DNA from: Ilyonectria destructans
Taxonomy: Eukaryota; Ascomycota; Sordariomycetes; Hypocreales; Nectriaceae
Length of the DNA: 64,000 nucleotides
Assembly: GCA_020740775.1 (NCBI GenBank)
Contig: JAHEWK010000003.1
Coordinates: 3,658,001-3,722,000, forward strand
Direction of reading: 5' to 3'
The number at the start of each line of letters is the position of its first letter. Position 1 is the first letter of the stretch. The notes beneath the pieces were generated by a model. It ran no database searches. It worked only from the letters and a program-made list of their open reading frames with translations, and was not told where the DNA came from. A program made the translations under genes and the position numbers. Below are positions 1 through 12,900 of this stretch, piece after piece.

Positions 1-365
1 CAATCAAGGGCGGAGGATGGAAGACAGGGGATTGGGAGCATATGGGCTTTTCTTCTTATTTTATCGTGTCGTTGTTTAATCCATGGTACTGCCGAGTTCT
101 TGTTCCTGCTTGACGATTCTAGCGATGGGGATTTGCTTCATTGTACGGATTTCTCGGGCGGGACTCGAGCGTCAGGCATCTGCATTTGTGTATTTATCAT
201 AGTTTTACATCCTTTTTTATCATTATGTTTGCTCAGATACCAGCAGCGAGCTACCTATTATACAATCATATTCCAACTCTTCATGCCTCTCGAGTCCCGG
301 TATTCAAGAAATTTGTGCCCTCTTTTGTAGCAAATGAGTGTAATGCGACAAAATGCAAGGCCCAA
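1..365. other. Downstream region of NPR3, no gene seen
   Basis: This stretch lies 3' of the minus-strand NPR3 gene and probably carries its 3' UTR and terminator. It is T-rich on the plus strand. The short open frames have no recognisable family features. I see no RNA gene here. Confidence 0.5.
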
Positions 366-2619
366 TCACCAATGCCGGGCACATAGTAGGTGTTCACTCA
401 TGGCGGTGAGCATGTTCCAGACCTCCTTGCGTTTCATTTCCTCCTGCAGGGCGATGCGTTCAAGGGCGCATTGGCCATCAAAGTACTTGGACAGCCGCTG
501 CCAACCCGTGCGGAGCTTGTCATCGGTGAAGCGTCGTGCGATGGCGGAAAGGTAGCGTGACTCCTTGCCGGTGGCCTTCTTGGTGTCAAGGATGATGTGC
601 GGTGTCAGGCCAGCGAGGTGAGCATGGTCGTTGACGGACGGGTGGGCGGTGGCTATGGGGACAGTCTTGCGGGCGTGGGCAGTGGCTTTCTCGGCTGCTT
701 CGCGATGGGCTTTGGAGGCGATGCGCTCGAGTCGGGCCTTTTCTGCGGCCTGCTCCGTCATGGTGGGGACGTTGGAACCGTCGGTGCCGGAATGATCCTC
801 GGAGGACTCGGAGGTGCGGGGCGGGGCTGCGCCGGACGAGTCCTCGGAGCGGGCCCCGTCAGCGTCGGTCGCAGCGCGGAGGTCCTCGGCCTCCATCTCG
901 TAATCAACCTCGTAGAGGATCTCAGGCCAGACGACGACGTAGGCAAAGGTGCACAGCTGGGTGACCCAGCCGCGTCGCATGAGCCAGGCGAGCATGAGGA
1001 GGTAGGTTGGCCGATGGGCCTTGCTCGGGGAGAACCCTTTATAAGGCCGCGGGCACTGGGAGAGCTCGGCGAGGAAGTTGGGGAGGGGCGGGGCAAGGGG
1101 AAATGCACGTTGCCATTCAAGTGTGTCCTGGGGGAGCTGCGTGTAGTCCGCATTGGGAGACCCGATATACTGGTCGCGCGCGTGGAGGGGCGGGATAGCG
1201 ATGGCGCGACGCCAGAAGATGAAGTGCTGGGCATACTTGCGGACCTGTCCTACGGTGAGAATATTGCTCTGGCCTACTTGATGGAAGCTGCGAGACTCAT
1301 GTTAGCACTGGGGTCGAACAATGGAGATGTATGTGGACATGGATTCAATGGTGATTTTGGGACTTGCACGTACGACATTGTTGGTTTGGAGAGTCGCACA
1401 AACTCAACCATAGAAGCGGTTGTTGGATCTGGGTCAGCTTGAAGCTCTGAGATGATCTTCTTTTCGTCATCCAGAAGTAAGAGGGCGAAATTGCGGTCGA
1501 GGAAGCCAGGTTCCTCAAAGGCGTCTTGACTCATAAACGAGTTGGCAGTGGTGATCCAGAGGCCGCGCTGAGCCGGTGCCTCGCCCTGGGGAAGATCGTC
1601 GACGTAGAAGGGTACAGGGATCTGAACTGAGGGTGTGAGGGAGCCTGCGGCAGTTTCGAGATGGAGTGTCGCGATCCGGTTCTGCGACACGCCCTCGTAG
1701 ATGTCATGCATGGCAGCGGCCAGTGACGAGCTCTGCAGTATTTCCTTCCATAGCACGTTCATCTTTTTGCCTGTGTTTGATATCAGTCAACGTGCTCAAG
1801 TGAGTCAGGAGGAGATCAGAGGGACATACGCTCTTCGCGGGCTTTGTCCTTGGCGACGAGGATGCGCTTCGACTCCTTCCAGACGAATTCGCTATGCTGT
1901 TGGCTATATTTAAAGGCCTTGCTGATCTTCTTGACGAGGTGATCATAAACAGCGTCGATGACCTCCTTGACCTCGTTGCTCTTGGGGTTAAGGATGAAGA
2001 CGAGGTTGAACATGGTCATGGAGCTGCGCTTCTCGTCGTCCTCATCCTTCTTGCCGTCCTTATCCTTCTTACCATCCTTATCCTTGGGTGGTTGTTCAGT
2101 TGCCTTGCCGGTAGCGGATCCATCCTGCTCCTGGGAGGCGGTCAGGTCATCGGTGTAGGCAGAACGCTTGGAGGACTTGGTTGTCTTCTTGGGCTTCTTC
2201 CACTTGCCATTCTCGGGGACATGAATGGGATAGGAAACGCAGTATAGGGGATCTAATGATAGCTGGAAGAGGCGTTTGTGGTATGAACGCGCTGGGGTGA
2301 GAATTCCAGCAAGATCACGGGAAGGGAATCCAGCGACACGCTCCCAGGGGACGATCTGGGTACCAGACTCGGTGAAGTAGTGCTCTTCTGGGTTGCGGGC
2401 TTGCCTGGAAGTCGCGTCGTCGTCGTCGACATCCTGGTGGCCCGGCTGGGAGAGGCGCTCAAGGAGGATATCCTCGAAATCAACCGGAGCTTGGGAAGTG
2501 CCGGAGCTAGGTTGGACGTGAGGGGGATAGTGGAAGACAAAGGCCGGGCCATCACGAGAGCGGTTGATGATGAGGGCGATGGCAAGGAAGTTGTCGGTGG
2601 TGACAAATGGTGTGGCCAT
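366..2619 (-). CDS. npr3: Nitrogen permease regulator 3 (Npr3), SEACIT/GATOR1 subunit
   Basis: Three exons are inferred: 2619-1830, 1770-1374 and 1287-366, giving 702 residues. Intron 1 (1771-1829) has donor GTATGT. Intron 2 (1288-1373) has donor GTACGT and branch GCTAAC just before the acceptor. The N-terminus carries the Npr3 signature with LIINRSRDGPAFVFHYPPH. A Lys/Asp-rich low-complexity stretch lies near residues 175-195. The third exon contains FWRRAIAIPPLHARDQY, APPLPNFLAELS and WVTQLCTFAYVVVWPEI, all typical of the family. A Ser/acidic linker (about 545-575) precedes a C-terminal helical block ending in SEHLLCARHW. In yeast, Npr3 with Npr2 and Iml1 forms the SEACIT complex, a GAP module that inhibits TORC1 at the vacuole during nitrogen limitation. 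The first ATG in the frame is four codons upstream (2631); I prefer 2619, but the choice is weak. It is transcribed divergently from the ethanolamine kinase gene. Confidence 0.9.
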
Positions 2620-4313
2620 GGTGCGGGTCACATGGCCCCGTGGGGGCGGGGAACGTCTTTAGCCGTCAATTATCGACGCCAGCCGTCGTGTGTGACTTCG
2701 TTGCTTGCAGACTGAGGCCGTGAGATGATGCACCGTGAACGGTTGTCCAATGATGAGAGCTTCAGTGAGAGTGGAGATAGATGAATTGAAGTTGATGAGG
2801 CTGGGAGCGCTGAGCCACAGCAGCCACAGCAGCCACACAGCACCGCTTGTCGATAAGTCGATAAGATAAGAGCTGGTGGGGTTGGCCGGCACAAATGTGG
2901 CAGTGACAAGGCCGAGCTTGATTAGCTCGCCCACCCCCAAAGGCATGGCGCCCACCTAAGAAGGGTCCATCCTCCTTTCAGGGTCCCTCTTTCGAGTGAG
3001 AATACGCAGGTGGGTGGGTTGTTTTGGCTTTTAGCGGGGCCTGCGTCGCTGTAATTCTACGGCGGTCGATGAGATGGAGATTTGGGGATATGGGATTGGA
3101 GGGCTTCAGGACCTGGGCACTGCGGGAGAAGACAAGAACGCATGCCGGGTGCCACCGGGCCGCTCTATTAGCTCAAAAGGCCCAAAGACCCCATGCCCGT
3201 GGGATGGGGTTTTTGGAATATTTTGCAATTTGCCAGCTGGAGCCCTGGAGGCATCGATCACATGTCTGCGAGCAACAACTTCCGGTGTGCGAAGGCCGCT
3301 AAAGTTGACCGCTGCTAGACGAAACGAACGAGTGGAAATATGGGTGGAAAATCCGCGGACGTCGAAAGGCCTAGGCTGTCAAGCCCAACAGAATTCCCAA
3401 CACATTGGGACCAAGACCAGGAGTGAATTAATCTTCGTTAAATTGCGCTGCCCTTGCATTTGCCTGCCTACCCGCGTACTACGGCGATTAGGTGTAGACC
3501 TTGCCGGCACCAAGCTCCAGGAAACACCTGCTTGTCACCCGATAGCCACCACACCGCCGCGTATCCTCGAACTACCAAAGGCCACCTCTTTGACCCCAAA
3601 ACAGGTTTTCCGGATTTGTGCCAACCAGCCGTAGATCATTGCGTCTGATTTCCCAGCGACCTGGCCCCCGGTAGAGCCGCCTCGCGTCCCTAGGTCACCT
3701 GCTACGTCTTGTTGCGTCGTCGAAAGCTGTCAAACAAACGGTGGCGGCGAACGGCCTTCACATGGTCTCGACCGTTCATCTCACTGGCCCACCCGCTCAA
3801 CTTTTGCCCACAAAACTCACCGTCTCGTCTCCCGACTGGAAGGGCAACAGGTCGTGTGCTTCTACCAACTTCATCCGCCCCGTCACCGTCCCGTCATCGT
3901 CGCCCGAGCCTCAGCCTGTCCTCCGCCTCGCCGCCTAGGCCCCGTCTCATCGCCTGTCCTCGCTCCGGCGCCCCCATCTCCACTGTCCACGCCCGCCGGT
4001 CGCCCTCTGTCGGTCCCGGATCCCGCCCCAGGAGCCCCTGAACCCCTGGAAATGACGACGAATTGAACGCTGCTCCCCTTCTCGCCTTCGCCCTCCCTCG
4101 AACCTCACTGGAGGTGCCCCGGCCTTATAGCCCTCTAGCTCTGCATCTCTGCATCTCTGCATCTGTGCATCTCTGCATCTACCCTTTGGTTCTCTGCACT
4201 GCGCTGCCGCATCTTGGGTCGTAGTTACCTCCGCCGCCCCCGCGACCGTCCCCTCTGTTTCCCCCGCCTACCTCATCGACTCCGCGTGTGTGTGCGCGCC
4301 TCCGTCCGCAACC
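2620..4313. promoter_or_regulatory. Shared divergent promoter region of NPR3 and ethanolamine kinase
   Basis: This 1.7 kb lies between two genes that point away from each other, so it should hold both promoters and 5' UTRs. The last 500 bases before 4314 are strongly C/T-rich, as is common in 5' leaders of filamentous fungi. No convincing reading frame is present. A short tandem repeat lies at 4142-4180 and is listed separately. Confidence 0.5.
4142..4180. repeat. TGCATCTC microsatellite-like array
   Basis: About five near-perfect copies of the octamer TGCATCTC stand in tandem; one copy reads TGCATCTG. The array lies in the C/T-rich leader region about 130 bases upstream of the ethanolamine kinase start. 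Confidence 0.8.
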
Positions 4314-5660
4314 ATGTCGCCGTCAGCTTCCAACAGTCAGATCGGCCAGGACGGCCAGAACGGCCATGTTCCCTTCCTTCCTCTGACCTACGACAACAAT
4401 GACTCTCAAAACTCGGGCCTAAAGATCATCCTAACGCTCGCCCCCGACTGGACCAGCGAGGACTCGCGCGTGGATTTTGTGCGCTTCACCGATGGCATCA
4501 CCAACACGCTGCTCAAAGCCGTCAACCGCCGGCCCGGGCTTTCCAAGGAGGACATCGACCGGGAGTCCATCCTGCTCCGGGCTTACGGTAACGGGACCGC
4601 CATCCTCATCGACCGTGAGCGCGAGGCCGCGAACCACGAGCTGCTCTGGAAGCACGGCCTCGCCACCGAACTGCTTGCTCGCTTCCAAAATGGCATGCTG
4701 TACCGCTTTATCCCCGGCACCGTTGCCCGCGCCCAGGACCTCAGCGATCCGCCTATCCTGACTGCTGTTGCACGACACCTTGCGCAGTGGCACGCGACAG
4801 TGCCCTGTCTTCCGAGCCCGGTCCCTAGCCATGGTGGCCCCAACGGCCACACTAACGGCGACTCCAAGACCACGACCAACGGTCATGCGAATGGAGACGG
4901 CCAGAAGTCGCACCAGGAAATGATTGACAACGCCGCCCCGGGGAAGCCCCCGCCTAACATGTGGACAACGATGCAGAAGTGGATTCTCGCCCTGCCCACC
5001 GATACCGATGCTCAGCGTGAGAGGCAAGCTCTACTTCAACATGAGCTGGAGGAGATGAGTGAGAAGCTCAGCCAGCGTCCTGGACTCGGTAACAACGGGG
5101 TATGTGAGATGGTCGACGAGACCCTCTGAACGGTGTATCAGTTTGCTAACACGTTGACTGTTTAGCTTGTCTTTGCTCACTGCGATCTGCTGTGTGCCAA
5201 CGTCATTATTCACCGCCATGAAGATGCGGAAACATCGGTGAGCTTTATCGATTACGAGTATGCGACGCCATCGCCAGCTGCGTTTGATGTGTCAAACCAC
5301 TTTGCAGAGTGGGTTGGGTACGACTGCGACTACGCAGCCGTACCCACTCGAAGCCAGCGAGCGGCCTTTATCCGAGAGTACGTCAAGACGTACTTCAAGC
5401 TCACAGGAGAGGAGGTCGACGAGGAGGAGGAAGTGCGCAAGCTCACGGAAGAGGTTGACGTGTACCGAGGGGTACCCGGATTCTACTGGGGCATCTGGTC
5501 GATGATCCAGGCCGTCATCTCCAAGATTGACTTCGACTATGCCTCGTACGCCGAGCTGCGACTGGGCGAATACTGGGCGTGCAAAGCCGAGACCGACGGG
5601 AGCCGGGAGGCGTCAGGGAAGGAGATGCCACTGCGGGAGAAGACGTGGTGGAGCGAGTAA
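4314..5660 (+). CDS. Ethanolamine kinase (choline/ethanolamine kinase family)
   Basis: Two exons, 4314-5099 and 5166-5660, give 426 residues. The intron has donor GTATGT, a GCTAAC branch and acceptor TTTAG, in phase 0. The enzyme phosphorylates ethanolamine with ATP, the first step of the CDP-ethanolamine (Kennedy) route to phosphatidylethanolamine in the cytosol. The second exon opens with the Brenner-type catalytic loop, His267-Cys-Asp269 to Asn274 (HCDLLCANVIIH). It is followed by FIDYEYA with metal-binding Asp291 and Glu293. The C-terminal ISKIDFDYASYA segment is also typical. A Gly/Asn/His-rich insert lies near residues 175-205. The start was chosen because ACCATGTCG has a good context and lies downstream of the C/T-rich leader; a possible in-frame ATG lies at 4290. 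The sequence looks closer to ethanolamine kinase than choline kinase, but substrate preference is inferred. Confidence 0.9.
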
Positions 5661-8273
5661 GGGTTGCATGTGAAGCGGCCCAACGATCGGCTGAGCACGC
5701 GGGTTAAGTGAGAAACGACTCGATCGAATTAGTGGCCGATTTGAGCGTTGAGCAGGCTGGGACGCAGGTGAGCGAACCAGCAGGTGACCGAACCAAAGGA
5801 TTGGGTATGCAAAGAACGGATACACAGAAAGGGCGTTTGGGGTTCTCAACCGGCCGGTGACCTCCTCGTGGGCCCCTGTTCCCGCTCCTCCCGGCTTTTC
5901 CATTTCGACCAGAGACGTCGCTCACCCGCCCCTCGTTTCTTTTTTCAGTTTTCTTCTTCGGATCATGATGATACAAATTAGCTCAACTAGCACGACGGGA
6001 ATGGCCAAAATGGGGGGCAGCCATTCAACATGAGCTATGTACGGCATACGAAGTTTGCGTCGGGCATCATACCAGACATAGCAGTCTACACCTACCTACC
6101 TACACACCTATAATAAAGTACATTTTATGACCGAACCATTGGGAAATGACGAAGCTTGCAGCCGCAGCAGCTGCAGCAGTCAGCCTCTTGATACATACGT
6201 TGCGTTGCAGTGCCAGCCCGCAGCTGCGTGCCATGCCGCGTTCGCTTGTGCCGGCAGCACCCCGATGTCTCTCTCTCTCTGTCTCGTCTGCCACCTATCT
6301 AACCGTGGCACCTCAACCCTCCATCTACTGCGGACGGACTAACAACAACCCCTCCATGATGGGTGGGGTGTCACCAGCGCGGACACCCATAGCCGGGGCG
6401 AGACCCGAAGATGGTCTGGGGCGGAAGCTGTGGCTTGAGGGCGAGGGATAAAAGTGGCTGTTGAGCCGTGGTGCGGCCAGACAATCTGGCCAAGGTGGTG
6501 GCCATGTTTGGCGAGGTGCATCTGATCTGGTTTCGTCCCGTCTCGTCCGTGTCCGCGTCCGCGTCCCGTCTGCGCAGCTGGCAGCTGTCACAGCTCGGTT
6601 CCGTGTCTAGGTCATTAATTTAAGTAGGCGGGTCCGGATCCAGCAAGTCGTATGTGTGTACTAGGTAGGTATAGCTGTTTGTATGTATGTACGCAGCAAT
6701 TATGTGATGCTCTCAAGGCGAGATGCAATGTGATGAGACTAGTCTTCAAAGGCAACAACGAGAAACGAGGCGAGATGAGAGGGTCGCGCCCCAGCAGCGT
6801 GGCTAGCATGGCTAGCATGGCTAAAACCACCGTGGCTACATACCTAGAGGGCTAGAGGGGCTCCGGCTGTGAGGTAGCAATAGCATGGCAATTAAGAGTG
6901 GTACTCCTTGCGGACGTCGCCTCATGTACTCCGTACTTGGTAGCTTCATTCTGTAAGTTAAGTTACCTTGCACAGCGCTGGATGGACGGATACTACTTAC
7001 AGTGGGGAGCCCGTTTGGCGTTTGAGGGGGGGCGATTGAGGCTTTTGGGGCGAGTCTCGAGGCGCCGGGACGGTGAAGAAGCGGGGATCGCGTGACGGCC
7101 AGTGCGCCAACGCCAGCGCCAGCTCAACGGTTCCGCCCTTTGCATCCAATCCCTTGTCTAGGCCCTTGTCTCGTCTTGTCTTGGGACGAGGTCCATTTTT
7201 CAGGGTTGGAATTTTTTTTTTTTTGATTTGATTTTTTATTCTTCCGGCTCAGACGCCTTGTTGTCGGAGAGTGGAAGGAGTCATATTCCCGTCGGGTCCA
7301 GGGTTCGTTGTTTACGAGTCCCCCGTTTCATCCGTCCCGCCCAATGCTGTCTCTCAGCTCATCGTTTAGCCATTCACCCATGTGCCAATTGATTAGCCAA
7401 CATCTGATTCATTGATTCACGCATTTGCATTTCCCTGGTCTCCGAGCACGGTCCATCTCTTTTCCATCCACCATCCCTCATCCCTACCTCTTTCCCCATG
7501 TCCACCCACAGTGAACAGTCCAGTCCGCAGCCCGGGCGGGCACAGACAGCCCAAAACGCCACACACAGACTCTGTTTTCCCTCCCCCCACTCCATGTCTC
7601 CCGGGCTTAGTACTCCGTAGCTACTGCGCAGTACTACGTAGTACGGACTAACACGCGTTCCTCGACTGCACAACCGCCTTTACGCTGCCCGGACTTATCT
7701 CTCTCATATTAACCAGCCACTATTTCGACTGGTGACACGCACTAGGCGCGTCGTGGCTGTTGGTCACCTCCTGGCAATCCCCCAATCCTCCCCCCAATCT
7801 CCAATTCTCCATGTACTCACTGCATCTCGCATGGCTGACCACCGCCGATGCTTATTACATCCCGACGGGGAAAGACAGTCGCGGACTCGCGGCAGACACC
7901 CAGACACAGCAATTAGCGTCCACTGGCCCAGAGCAGGGGCATCACGGTGGCACCATCCTGCCGCCGCCGCTCCCATTGGCCTCTTTGGCCCGTCTACTCC
8001 GTCAGTCTGTCTCTTCTCTTTGGCTCTCAGACTCGGGCTCTGGCCGTCTGACCCTCGGATCTCTCAGACTCTGTCCGGCGTTCTCTCTGGCGCTCCCGTT
8101 CTCCGGCTCTCTGGCTCTCGGGCTTGCCAAGCTATGCGGTACGGCATTCAAACTCGCGCACTCATTGGGCCCGAACCCTGAAGAAGCTTACGTCCGCCCC
8201 AGGAGGTAACTCCCGTCTGCAACATCCTGACTGTACATGTACATGTGAACCTGGTGCTGACTAGTACCTACCA

Positions 8274-8305
8274 ACGAATACCTACCTTACCTACCTACCT
8301 ACCTC
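8274..8305. repeat. TACC(T)-type short tandem repeat
   Basis: An imperfect array of ACCT/TACC units leads into a half-palindrome containing ACGTAGTAG. Similar TACC strings occur near 6093, 9384, 30255 and 55500, so this looks like a recurring intergenic motif of this genome. Confidence 0.6.
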
Positions 8306-9450
8306 TACGACGTAGTAGTGCTCTTTGGCTGCCATCGAAAGCCTTCCCGACGGGTTCCCGCACAAGAGCACACGCCGTCAGCAAGCAAGCAAAGTGACCT
8401 GGCCCCACAGGCGGTCCCGTACGGAGCGAACCCCAGTCCAGCAGACGCGTGGACAGACGCCGTTCAAGTTTCGGCGAGACACAACGGCGCATCGAGGAGG
8501 AAGAAGCAAACGCAAACTCACGACCAGCACCAGTAGCCACCGCTGTGGCACAAACCGCTGTAACATCGCAGGCGGTACTTGTTGCAGCGGTTGACATGGG
8601 CCTGGGCCCTTCCCTTCCCATGCCCCCCCTCCCCCCCGGTTCCCTGGGCAGGCTTCCGCACCTTCAGCAGCTTCAGCACCTTCCATGACAGGGCTACCGC
8701 GAGTCCGTGACAGGGCACCCTCGGCAGGGCCACCACTCGCCGTACAATACGTACTGAGCAAGTGTGCGTGTGCATACTGACAGATCAGAGTGACAGGGTC
8801 TCTGTGGTGTCTGTGAACTCTGTGGACCCTGTGGTCTCTCGGCCTCTGCGGGCCTCTGCGGCCTCTGCAGCCTGTCTCTCGCTGGGATGGGGCTTGCGCG
8901 GGTCCAAGGCGAACAGGGTGGGTGGAGGATGTGGAAAACGCTCGTGCTGGTGCGGTGCTGGTCTTGGTCCTGGTGCTATGGTCGTGCTGATGATGGCTCG
9001 TGGCCGGGACCGGGACCCGGTTGGTAGCTCCCCGCTGGCCTGCCGGCGTCGGGATACTGTACATGCTTCGGTCTCCCAATACGTGCGGCCAGACCGACTC
9101 GGGGTCGAACCCACACTGCGTCTTCTCACACGCAACGGCCGCGGCCATACCGTGCCTCGTCGAGGGAAGAGACACGGCGCAGGTGTTTGTGTCCAATGTC
9201 CAATGCCCAAGGACCAGCATCCAGTATCCAATCTCTAGTGTCCAACCGCTCAAACGCATGAGAAGTACATCCGACATACCTTGCCACGAGTGAGCCACCA
9301 GTCCGTCCACCACTCAGTCACTCGCGGGCACTTACATGCTATTACTATCCCTCCCTCCATCCCCTCCCACCCTCTCATACTGGGTAGGTACCCTGCGGTC
9401 CCTGCCTGCCTGCGGTCCCCGGGTGGTTCCCTAACCTGGTCCAGCCAGGG

Positions 9451-9499
9451 CTCCAGGGCCTCCATCCAGGGCCTCCATCCAGGGCCTCCAGGGCTCCAG
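9451..9499. repeat. CCAGGGCCTCCAT tandem repeat
   Basis: Three close copies of a 13-base unit CCAGGGCCTCCAT, with a degenerate flanking copy, lie about 0.5 kb upstream of the zinc-finger gene. No coding role is apparent. Confidence 0.75.
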
Positions 9500-9981
9500 T
9501 GCGCTTCCAGGACCACTCGCATCGTCGTCGGCACTATCTCCAAATCTGCCGCGCCGGGGAGCTGCCCCACCTTCGCGCACTCTCCTCTCGTCCCTTCCTC
9601 CCTCACTCACACATGCCGCCCCAAGGGCCACGGGGGTCCCAGCACAATGTCGTGCCCGTCGATAAAACCTAGTTCTTTCATTCCCATCGATTCCACCTCG
9701 CTGCCCGAGTCTCAGGAGTGATTCCGTCCAGATCCCGCCCAGATCCCGTCCCAGGGCCCCTTCCTCGTCCCCTCCCGCCGGTCTCCGGCTGCCCACCTCC
9801 GTCTCTTGCCTGTTCTCCGTTGTCTGTTGTGTTTCCGTCCTGGGCAGGCAAGGGCCGCTGGCCGACTATAGCTTCCCGCAACACAGTCGGACAGCCCGCC
9901 ATGCTCATGCTCGGCAGCCCAGCCCAGCACAACAGCAAAAACTCGACAAGACGAGACGAGATGAGGTGACCCGATCCAGAT

Positions 9982-12900
9982 ATGAGCAGGGATGAGTCCA
10001 CTCCGTCGACCATGTCCGGTCCGGAGCCCAATCTCGACCGAGCCGTCCATCGCCTGCCGCCTCAGCATGTTCAGCACTCTCAGCAGTACACTCAGCAGCA
10101 CTCTCAGCAGCACCCTCAGCACGCCGCCGTCACTTCTTCTTCTACTGCTTCTTCCGCTGTTGCTTCTGCTACTACTGCTGCTGTTGCTGACCTGGGACCA
10201 CCGAGGCCACTCGCCGCCTCCTCTCCCTCACGGCATGCCCGCCATGTCACCCTCGACGTTACTCTCGAGGTTGACATGTTGCGTCATAAGCTACGACTCC
10301 TCGAAGCTGCTGTTGAACGCCACGGTTTGTCTTGTCCCGCCTTGCCTTCTGCTTGTACTCCCCTCCACCGTTGCTTTGACCTGCGTGTATCTGCGTCAAT
10401 GCCCAGTGCTCAGCCTGCTTACTGCTCCCCCGCCCAGGCATCGCGTCACGCATCCCTACTCTCTCCGAGGCCGAAGAGGCCCGGGCCTTGCAGTACCGGT
10501 GCGAGTGCCTCGAAGCCGCCTTTTCTCAGCAAGGTAAGTTGGCATCTCCAGGCCCGTGGATTTGCAAATTCAAAATGCTTGGACCTGAGGGAAAACTAAC
10601 AAAACAGCCTTGGATGTGGCTGGCATCTTGGCACACCCACCTCCAGACCAGGTACTGCCAGGCTTCGCCCCATGGCTCGACAACCACTTCGCACTTACCC
10701 GTCACGAGAACGTGAACCCCCTCTTGCCTTCTCGAGATGCCGTCTTGTCTCGGGCCCGTTCACGAGCATCCTTCAAGTGCTCCCATGACCAATGTATCCA
10801 CTACATCTACGGATTTGCAACTCGGATCGACCGAGACAACCACGCTCGACTCCACTCCTCTCCGCTGACTCGGAACCCCGACCCTCCACTGGGAACCAGA
10901 CGACCTATGTCGTCAACGGATCAATCGCCAGTGAAACCCCCCGATTCCCTTTCACGGACCCGGATGTCCTCTGTTCAACCCCCAGGCCCTCTTGTGACCA
11001 CCAACTTGCCGCCTCTTCCTCTACCGACCCCATCTACCGCGAGCACGGGGACGAGAGACTCGGCATCGAGCTTCACCTTTCCAGAGAATCGCTCTTCGCT
11101 TGTGCGAGGCTTGATAGACACTGATGTCGATCCTCAACTGCCCCCTCTAAAACGAGCTCGAGTCGGCCACCACCGCCTAAAATCTATTGGCGAGCTGCAA
11201 CTTTTGCGGGAAAACGAGCCTTGTCTTCGATGTCGTGCTTTAAACAGACAAGTAAGCGCATCCCGAGCTTCGATTTTTCGGTTTCCTTTTTCGTAGACTT
11301 ATATCTCTCTAGTGTGATTCTAGTCACCCCTGCGGATCCTGCTCGGATCTGCCCCCATCAGAGAACGAGGCTCACTGGAGCTCCCTTGGCTGCTATCGCG
11401 GATCTGTGGTGTCCCTAGTTGACAAAATTCTTCCAGGTAACAAGAAGCCCCGTTATCTAGTTTCGTTTCCAGGATTGATCGAGAACCAGGACCCCTATCG
11501 ACCTCTCCAACTCGAACTCCAATCACGCCACCTCATCCCCGCCACGGTAGTGTCAATGACTACATTTTGAGGGTGTACCCCTCTCTAGCAAATGGGGCAT
11601 CGACTGGACCCTTTAGACTCGATTTCCAGGATAGATTTTGGTGGTCAGAGGGTGACCTTGATCTGGGTCAACGTTCGAGTACTCAATTACCCGCCGAAGC
11701 AACGACGATGCCCCCGATTCTCCGAGTCATCAGCACGAGTTGGAACTGCCAGGATACGGCCTACGATCTTCTCGAGCTGATAACTGTCAGTGGTCAACTA
11801 TCTTCTTCCCGTGATATGGAAATGACGACCTATCCTACCCTCTTTCGAGCGAAGCAGCTACTACGGGAGGTGGCCTTTTACGATGTTTTGCAACCGCGCC
11901 CAGCCCTCCGCCCGGGACCGAACCACCCCCGAAATCCGTCTGCTGAGGAAGCTACTTTCCCGGAACGCAGCCACCTCTTGAGGTCTTTTACAATGCGGTT
12001 CTTGAGCTCGTTTGACCTCGTCGTTTCGGACGACTCAAACTTGAATCTAAGGCGCTGGTTGGGTGTTTTCATATCTCTCTGCATATTCAGCGCCGTGCAG
12101 ACAATACTTATCGATACTGCTCTCCCATCCATTCAGGGGTACTATCCGCCAAAATATCTAGGGACGACACCGATGGAAGCAGCTATTCATAGCGTATACA
12201 AGGTCCTCGTTGGCTTGTTCGCCGCCTCGAGTGACGCGTTTTTCAACAGCTTGACACCAGACGAAGGGCAATTACTACAACAAACCAATCGTGTCATTCG
12301 ACGAGAAACGTGGCCGTCGCGGGATATGTCGACGAGCTTTGATTTCCTCATGAACCTCGGCAAGGGCGAAAACGAGGGGTATGGGTTTAACGGATTTATT
12401 CGATCAGGGAAATTGGACGAAGCAAATCAAGCTACCGCTCTTCTCCCCTCGCTCCTCACGCAAGATTCGACATCCAGACAGCCTTTCCCGCCATTCGAAT
12501 CCGCACCCGGTCCCTGGAAAACAGAGTCGGCGAGCTTCGCCAACAGGCCGGAGCGCCATACTTCAGAGCAGTTCAACCCATCCCATGACGCCCCAGGACG
12601 GACTCGAAGACACACGGTGGGAGAAGACGTTTCGTCGATATTGGAACCACGACGACCTCTGGGAGAACCGATCCCTCCCCCTAAATTTCGGCCCTCGTAC
12701 CAGAAGCCTTCGTTACGTCGAGTGTACTGTGACAAATGCAACGAGCATCCGGACGGATTTCGGGGGGAGCATGAACTTAGGCGCCACATCGATGCCAAAC
12801 ACTCCCCAATGGTCAAGCGATGGATCTGCAAGGAGCCCAAGCACTCGAACTCATCCTCGCCTCAGCCCGTTATTCCTCTATCTCGCTGCAAGGCATGCCT

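Larger units (their letters stand above)
5661..9981. other. 4.3 kb gene-free region
   Basis: No gene can be supported between the ethanolamine kinase and the zinc-finger gene, although many overlapping GC-driven frames occur. The sequence is compositionally patchy: C/T-rich strings, TACC and TACGTAGTA motifs (for example the 14-bp palindrome at 7631-7644), a T run near 7210 and short tandem repeats at 8274-8305 and 9451-9499. It probably combines the kinase 3' UTR with a long upstream region of the zinc-finger gene. A non-coding transcript cannot be excluded. Confidence 0.5.

Noticed and set aside
597..1442. 281-codon plus-strand open frame opposite NPR3
   Set aside because: It is antisense to the NPR3 exons, whose frame matches the family. 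The plus frame is Gly/Val-rich shadow coding with no known features.
7732..8209. Two overlapping 149-codon plus-strand frames
   Set aside because: They overlap in different frames over C/T-rich DNA, and both lack recognisable features.
9098..9118. GGGGTCGAACCCAC resembling a tRNA T-loop
   Set aside because: The loop lacks the TTC needed for a T-loop, and no matching acceptor or D arm is found nearby.
8378..9313. 311-codon minus-strand frame in the gene-free region
   Set aside because: It is a long frame in GC-rich DNA with overlapping frames on both strands. It has no start context, introns, domains or codon bias that would support a gene.
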